From an uncultured Bacteroidales bacterium (GTDB lineage: Bacteria; Bacteroidota; Bacteroidia; Bacteroidales; UBA932): a DNA stretch of 64,000 nucleotides. The position numbers and the translations under genes are program-made. The DNA lies in NCBI GenBank assembly GCA_946403855.1, contig CAMJBH010000009.1:1-64000 (forward strand). Reading direction: 5' to 3'. The notes under the pieces are model-generated. The model saw nothing but the letters and a program-made list of their open reading frames with translations. It searched no databases and was not told the DNA's origin. Below are positions 59,099 through 64,000 of the stretch, piece after piece. The first letter of the stretch is position 1, and each line of letters starts with the position of its first letter.

Positions 59099-62000
59099 AT
59101 GTTAGTAAACGAGAAGTCAACATCACTCTTGGTTAGCAGATTATCTTCCCAAAAAGAAGTTTTCTGCCGGTCCTTATTTCTCTCTGCCAGATGGTTCGTA
59201 CTCACTCAAGCCGCTAAATCTGGCCTACATTTAATAATACTTCCAAATAAAGAAGCTGCCGAATACTGTTCCGCCGACCTGTATTCCCTCACCGAAGGCG
59301 ACAAAGTATTCTATCTCCCCTCTTCGGGAAAAAATATAGAAAGGAGTAATTACAAATCATCCCTCGGAGTCCAAAGAACATCCGCCGTAGAAAAAATCCT
59401 CAATTACGACGGATCCTTACTTTACATTGTAACCTATCCCGAGGCACTTGAAGAAGGAATACCCAAAGCTCAGAATATAAAGGACGCTCTTTTTAACATA
59501 AAAAAAGGAGATTCAATAGCCTACGAAACTATCCTAGAAAAACTCTCAGGCCGGGGATTCGAAAAAGTAGATTTCGTGTCTGCGCCAGGTCAGATAGCCA
59601 TCCGCGGCTCTATAGTGGACATTTTCTCATATTCCAGAAATAATCCTTTCAGAATCTCTTTCTGGGGAGATGAAGTAGAATCGATACATCTTTTCGATTG
59701 CAACACCCAACTGTCAGTCGAAGAATGCGATAACGCCGAAATCATATCCAACATAGTATCAGAAGATACCGAAGACGGAGAAAACCTCCTGCAACTGCTT
59801 CCGGAAGAAGCTGTGATATGGCTGGATTCATCAGATATGTATAAAGAAAAACCCTTCTATAAATACATATCAGCACACAAAAGAGTATATATAGACACCC
59901 CGCTTTCAAAGCAGAACGTAGATGCCATCGAGTTCGAAATAGCGCCCCAGCCCGTTTTTAACAAAAACTTCGAACTGCTCACAGAAGATATACGCAGTAA
60001 AATAGAGAATTCATACGAGGTCTATATCTACGGAGACAAAGAGACACAACTTAACCGTATCCTTTCAATTCTTTCCCAGAACGGAGGACTCATTCCTAAA
60101 TTCGTAAAAGGAAAGAACATCCATAACGGCTTCATAGACAAGCAGAGCAAAATATGTTGCTACACCGACCACGAAATATTCGATCGCTTCCACAGGGTAA
60201 GCCTGAGGCGCAGCGTGGAAAAGACGGAGCAACTAACTATAAACGACCTTAATTCCTTCAATATAGGCGACTACGTGGTGCACATCGACCACGGAGTAGG
60301 AGTATTCGGAGGCCTTGTGCGGCTACGCGACGACTACGGCCGCATGAAGGAAGTGGTAAAACTCACCTACCGCGACGGAGACGTGGTGTTTGTGTCCGTG
60401 CATGCGCTCCACAAGATTTCCCGTTTCCGTTCCAAAGACGGCGACGTTCCCAAGATAAACAAACTGGGATCCAAGACATGGATAACCCTTAAGAACAACG
60501 CCAAGTCGAGGGTTAAAGACATAGCCAAGGACCTCATCCAGCTATATGCACGCCGAAAAGCCTCCCAGGCCTATGCTTTCTCCCCCGATACCTATCTGCA
60601 GGAAGAACTCGAGTCCTCGTTCATGTATGAAGACACTCCGGACCAGGAACTTGCTTCCAAGGCAGTCAAACGCGACATGGAAAACACCTGTCCCATGGAC
60701 CGGCTCGTTTGCGGCGACGTGGGTTTCGGCAAGACAGAAATAGCCATACGAGCGGCTTTCAAAGCGGCAGTTGACGGCAAGCAGACGGCAGTGCTGGTCC
60801 CCACCACCATACTCGCACTGCAGCATTATAATACTTTCAAAGAACGTCTCAAGAATCTGCCCTGCTCCATAGATTATGTGAGCCGTCTGCGTACAACCAA
60901 AGAGATTAACGACATCAAAAAGCGCCTTGAAGAAGGTAAAATAGACATCCTTATAGGCACGCACAAGATACTGTCCGAAAGCTTTGTATTTAAAGACCTG
61001 GGCCTTCTTGTGATAGACGAGGAACAAAAATTCGGAGTGTCGGCCAAAGAAAAACTGCGTCGCCTTAAGACCTCGGTTGACACCCTTACCCTCACTGCTA
61101 CACCTATCCCCCGCACCCTTCAATTCTCACTGCTGGGCGCCAGGGATCTCAGTATAATCAACACTCCCCCGCCCAACCGCATCCCTATTCAGACAGAAAT
61201 AATCCTCTTCGACAAAGAAGAAATCAAGAGCATAATAGAATATGAGCTCAACCGGGGCGGCCAGGTGTTCTTCCTCCACAACAAAGTAGAGGAACTTCCT
61301 GCCATATATGAAATCCTGCACAGGTTGGTCCCGGACATGAAAATATGCGTCGCCCATGGCCAGATGGAGTCGAAGGAACTCGAAAACCGCATGCTGGAAT
61401 TCATTCGGGGCGACTACGACATGCTCCTCTGTACCACCATAATAGAGAACGGACTGGATATTCCGAACGCCAATACCATCATCATCAATCAGGCGCAGAA
61501 TATAGGTCTGAGCGACCTGCACCAGCTGCGCGGCCGCGTGGGACGGAGCAATAAGAAGGCCTTCTGCTATCTTATAGTCCCTCCCCTGACAACTCTCACC
61601 GACGATGCCCGCCGAAGGCTCAAGGCTATAGAGGAATTCAGCGACCTGGGCAGCGGCTTCAATATTGCCATGCAGGATCTCGATATCCGCGGCGCCGGCA
61701 ACCTTCTGGGAGCCGAACAGAGCGGATTCATAATGGACATGGGATTCGAGACCTACCAGAAAATCCTGTCCGAAGCCATGGAAGAACTCGGGGTCGAGGC
61801 CGGTCTTGTGCAGAAGCAGGGCCGGGGCACATTCTCTACAGACTGCACGATAGAGACCGACCAGATGGCCCTTATACCCGATTCTTACATAGACATAACT
61901 GCCGAAAAGATAAGGATATACAAGCAGTTGGACTCCATGTTCTCCGACAAGGAAGTGGACCTTTTCGCCGCTCAGCTAGCAGACCGTTTCGGTAAGCTTA

Positions 62001-62284
62001 CCCCCGAAGTAGAGAACCTTCTGGATGTGGTGAAGATAAGGAACGCCGGGGCACGTCTGGGATTTGAAAAAATCATCATAAAGAACGGCATGTTTATAGC
62101 GTTCTTTATTTCCAACCAGATGTCTCCGTATTTCCGTTCCGAAACTTTTACGAATATTCTCGAAAAAGTAAATGCCGGAACCAGTAATCTGCAATTCAAA
62201 CAGAGTGAAGGAAAACTTAAACTGATAACGCGCAAAGTGGATTCACTCCAAAAAGCACGTTCCATTTTGGCTAAATTAGAATAA
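59099..62284 (+). CDS. mfd: Transcription-repair coupling factor
   Basis: A 1061-residue SF2 translocase that removes stalled RNA polymerase and recruits UvrA. The N-terminal UvrB-like domain spans about 1-330, the RNA polymerase-binding domain starts at IGDYVVHIDHGVGVFGGLVR (about 385), and the motor has GDVGFGKTEIAIRAAF (Walker A), VIDEEQKFGV, TLTATPIPRTLQFS, the LCTTIIENGLDIPNANTII motif and QLRGRVGRSNKKAFCY. The TRCF C-terminal domain follows (QDLDIRGAGNLLGAEQSG). It is somewhat shorter than the usual 1100-1150. The first 1.1 kb is far more AT-rich in codon choice than the rest. Confidence 0.95.
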   Translation: MLVNEKSTSLLVSRLSSQKEVFCRSLFLSARWFVLTQAAKSGLHLIILPNKEAAEYCSADLYSLTEGDKVFYLPSSGKNIERSNYKSSLGVQRTSAVEKILNYDGSLLYIVTYPEALEEGIPKAQNIKDALFNIKKGDSIAYETILEKLSGRGFEKVDFVSAPGQIAIRGSIVDIFSYSRNNPFRISFWGDEVESIHLFDCNTQLSVEECDNAEIISNIVSEDTEDGENLLQLLPEEAVIWLDSSDMYKEKPFYKYISAHKRVYIDTPLSKQNVDAIEFEIAPQPVFNKNFELLTEDIRSKIENSYEVYIYGDKETQLNRILSILSQNGGLIPKFVKGKNIHNGFIDKQSKICCYTDHEIFDRFHRVSLRRSVEKTEQLTINDLNSFNIGDYVVHIDHGVGVFGGLVRLRDDYGRMKEVVKLTYRDGDVVFVSVHALHKISRFRSKDGDVPKINKLGSKTWITLKNNAKSRVKDIAKDLIQLYARRKASQAYAFSPDTYLQEELESSFMYEDTPDQELASKAVKRDMENTCPMDRLVCGDVGFGKTEIAIRAAFKAAVDGKQTAVLVPTTILALQHYNTFKERLKNLPCSIDYVSRLRTTKEINDIKKRLEEGKIDILIGTHKILSESFVFKDLGLLVIDEEQKFGVSAKEKLRRLKTSVDTLTLTATPIPRTLQFSLLGARDLSIINTPPPNRIPIQTEIILFDKEEIKSIIEYELNRGGQVFFLHNKVEELPAIYEILHRLVPDMKICVAHGQMESKELENRMLEFIRGDYDMLLCTTIIENGLDIPNANTIIINQAQNIGLSDLHQLRGRVGRSNKKAFCYLIVPPLTTLTDDARRRLKAIEEFSDLGSGFNIAMQDLDIRGAGNLLGAEQSGFIMDMGFETYQKILSEAMEELGVEAGLVQKQGRGTFSTDCTIETDQMALIPDSYIDITAEKIRIYKQLDSMFSDKEVDLFAAQLADRFGKLTPEVENLLDVVKIRNAGARLGFEKIIIKNGMFIAFFISNQMSPYFRSETFTNILEKVNAGTSNLQFKQSEGKLKLITRKVDSLQKARSILAKLE

Positions 62285-62299
62285 AAATCCTTAACTTTG
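62266..62299 (+). promoter_or_regulatory. Promoter of coaX, overlapping the mfd 3' end
   Basis: TTTG (62266-62269) and TAACTTTG (62292-62299), 22 bp apart. The predicted transcript would begin near 62306 and carry the hairpin at 62313-62391 in its leader. Confidence 0.55.
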
Positions 62300-62312
62300 C
62301 ATTTCGTGTTTA

Positions 62313-62391
62313 GCTGGATGTCAGCAGTATTGCTACAGCAACCCGTTAAACATGGGAAAAGGGTTGTTGTAGCAATACTGCTGACTCCAGC
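62313..62391 (+). terminator. Long hairpin between mfd and coaX
   Basis: The left arm 62313-62344 (GCTGGATGTCAGCAGTATTG and on) pairs with 62361-62391 over about 31 bp with one mismatch and one bulge; the loop contains CATGGGAAAA. There is no T-run after it on the plus strand. It may end mfd transcripts or act as a leader structure for coaX. Confidence 0.7.
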
Positions 62392-62403
62392 CGAAACAAA
62401 GAA

Positions 62404-63132
62404 ATGGCTAATCTTTTGATAGAAATAGGCAATACAGCCGTCAAGGCTGCCTGGTCGGATGGATCCGTGCTGGGCAAGACTTTCCGTTACCAGGGAGAAA
62501 AGGTAATGGAATTCATTGCCTCCCTTACCGACAAACAGATTCCTCTTGTGATGGCTGTGGTGTCTGCAAGGGTCATAAGTTCCGAAGAGGAGAAGTTTCT
62601 GAATTCGGTAAGCCAATATCTAATAATACTCGATTCCGCCCATCCCGACGTGCTGTCTCCGTACGGCATCCCGGATTATCTTTCCTACGACAGGGCCTCT
62701 TCCCTGGTTGCAGCGAAGTATCTCTTCAAGAGAAAATCCTGCACTGTTTTCGATCTCGGGACAACCCTTACCGTAGATTATCTTGATTCTTCCGGGCGTT
62801 ATCTGGGCGGCAATATATCTCTGGGCTGCCGTACCCGTTTCAAAGCCCTTAACCGCTATTCCAAGGCATTGCCGCTCATAGACATGCCTTCGGACGAGAA
62901 ATTCCCAGGAGACTCTTTGAGCACATCCATAGAGTCCGGAGTCATTTCAGGTATAATCTTTGAAATAGACGGGTATATACGGACCAATCCGGAGAACATC
63001 GTAATATTCACAGGCGGCGATGCAATTTATTTTGCCAAGCGGATGAAAAACTCCATATTTGTCGTCTGCAATTTAGGTTTGATGGGTTTGGCCATCATTA
63101 CTGATGACTATGTCAAGAAGAATATTCAGTAG
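62404..63132 (+). CDS. coaX: Type III pantothenate kinase
   Basis: A 242-residue ASKHA-fold kinase for the first step of coenzyme A synthesis. It shows NLLIEIGNTAVKAAW (phosphate 1), YGIPDYLSYDRASSLVAAKY (substrate pocket with the GxDR-type motif reading SYDR), VFDLGTTLTVDYLD and the YLGGNISLGCRTRFKALNR loop. These fit CoaX of Bacteroidota. The first phosphate loop has E in place of the usual D (EIGNT), which is common in this group. The stop overlaps the next gene, an outer-membrane protein, by 23 bp. Confidence 0.92.
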   Translation: MANLLIEIGNTAVKAAWSDGSVLGKTFRYQGEKVMEFIASLTDKQIPLVMAVVSARVISSEEEKFLNSVSQYLIILDSAHPDVLSPYGIPDYLSYDRASSLVAAKYLFKRKSCTVFDLGTTLTVDYLDSSGRYLGGNISLGCRTRFKALNRYSKALPLIDMPSDEKFPGDSLSTSIESGVISGIIFEIDGYIRTNPENIVIFTGGDAIYFAKRMKNSIFVVCNLGLMGLAIITDDYVKKNIQ

Positions 63133-64000
63133 TATAATCTTGTCCGCCGCCATGCTGGCGCTGAGCAGTCTGGGTCTTAACGCTCAGACATACGGCAGTT
63201 ATACTCCTTATTCATTGTTTGGCGTGGGCGATCTCGCAGCGCCCGGAACCGCCTACAATAAATCCATGGCCGGAGTGGGAATAGCCGGCCGCAGCAACCG
63301 TTTCCTCAACCCCATCAACCCGGCCTCCGTGACCGCGCGCGATTCGCTCGCCTTCATGGCCGACTTCTCGCTGCTTCAGGACAATAAAATATTCCAGCAG
63401 GGAGACATGACTTCCGCATCCAACACCATGAACATGTCGGGATGCATTATCTCCTTCCCCATCTGGCGTTCTTCCGCCATGATGATAGGAATCATGCCCT
63501 ACAGCGACATAGGTTACGGTTATTCCTACATTTTCGACGACCCTGACATTATAGGCAACGCCGGAAACGTGGCCTATTCCGCATCGGGGAAGGGAAGTCT
63601 GTACCAGGCATTTGCAGCGGCCGGAGTCACTTTCTGGCGCCGCCTGTCCCTGGGTGCTGAGTTCATCTACCACTTCGGAAAGCTGGAGAAGTCCTTCAGC
63701 GAGACATTCAGCAACGCCTCCTATAACGGTGCGTCCAACGGCCACACCATGCAGCTCACCGCTCCCGCCGGCAAATTCGGTGTCCAGTACGAGCAGCCCA
63801 TCGGCGCCCGCAGTTCCATCATCCTCGGCGCCACATACCGGACCGAGGCCAAGCTGAACGGCGATGTAACCAGCTACCGCCTGTCCACCGGCACTGCCGC
63901 TTCCGATACCCTCGACTTCAAGTCCGGAGTGCCCAATGTCTCCCTTGCAAGCGAGATCGGCGTAGGCGTTTCCTACCGCTACGGCGACAAATTAATGATA
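63110..64000 (+). CDS. Outer-membrane beta-barrel protein (3' end outside the window)
   Basis: An open frame from ATG 63110 runs 297 codons to the window edge. It has a signal peptide (MSRRIFSSIILSAAMLALSS, then LGLNAQ) followed by TYGSYTPYSLFGVGDLAAPG, NKSMAGVGIAGRSNRFLNPI, NPASVTARDSLAFMADFSLL and barrel-like strands (MIGIMPYSDIGYGYSYIF, GVTFWRRLSLGAEFIYHFG). This protein commonly follows coaX in Bacteroidales and resembles FadL/PorV-like transport barrels. It overlaps coaX by 23 bp. Function unknown. Confidence 0.8.
   Translation, partial: MSRRIFSSIILSAAMLALSSLGLNAQTYGSYTPYSLFGVGDLAAPGTAYNKSMAGVGIAGRSNRFLNPINPASVTARDSLAFMADFSLLQDNKIFQQGDMTSASNTMNMSGCIISFPIWRSSAMMIGIMPYSDIGYGYSYIFDDPDIIGNAGNVAYSASGKGSLYQAFAAAGVTFWRRLSLGAEFIYHFGKLEKSFSETFSNASYNGASNGHTMQLTAPAGKFGVQYEQPIGARSSIILGATYRTEAKLNGDVTSYRLSTGTAASDTLDFKSGVPNVSLASEIGVGVSYRYGDKLMI

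Overview
The window is a 64 kb piece of a Bacteroidota (Bacteroidales-like) chromosome of moderate to high GC. The evidence is a set of lineage-typical genes (DUF2723 membrane protein, fused secDF, serine palmitoyltransferase, BspA/fimbrillin-type lipoproteins, DUF4923, DUF5009, a FeoB-associated small protein, fumarate reductase-type sdhAB) together with repeated TAnnTTTG promoter -7 boxes and weak Shine-Dalgarno sites. No phage, plasmid, transposase or CRISPR system is visible, so this is core chromosome with many intergenic repeats.

Layout. 0-3 kb: a gene end, a zinc-ribbon protein, tRNA-Leu, queH carrying an in-frame palindromic insert, and a hemerythrin/LuxR regulator. 3-12 kb: DUF2723 protein, a 1.3 kb repeat array, an NfeD-flotillin-XRE operon and a C69 dipeptidase. 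12-19 kb: pheS-murQ-murK-like chain running into two repeats of the unit 'tiny peptide gene + lipoprotein gene' (a BspA-like and an M64-peptidase lipoprotein). 19-24 kb: GH88, nitroreductase, repeats, tRNA-Gly, CyuA-like protein. 23-29 kb: overlapping spt-SDR-malQ, then glyS. 29-38 kb: DUF5009, FeoB-associated protein, hipBA, secDF, thiL, DUF4923 and a second repeat-rich gap. 38-47 kb: dnaE, small envelope proteins, folK, and an epimerase-sufS-sufE-DUF59 operon. 47-54 kb: ruvA, a PLD-type lipoprotein, a porin-like protein, ybeY-mnmG with two parS-like palindromes, tonB, hflX. 54-64 kb: sdhAB without a cytochrome b gene, ruvB, mfd, coaX and the start of an outer-membrane protein gene.

How genes work together: murQ/murK-like kinase, C69 dipeptidase and L-Ala-D/L-Glu epimerase fit cell-wall recycling; spt plus the adjoining SDR fit the first two steps of sphingolipid synthesis; sufS, sufE and DUF59 fit iron-sulfur assembly; ruvA, ruvB, mfd and dnaE are replication/repair genes.

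The most unusual content is non-coding. Several unrelated intergenic repeat families share a unit length of 51-52 bp, one of them (TGACAC...GTGTCA) is present at four loci and supplies the stop codon of folK, and a palindromic element has entered queH in frame. The paired small-peptide/lipoprotein genes at 15-19 kb are the best candidate for a little-described protein system. All functional calls are from reading the sequence; no database search was run.
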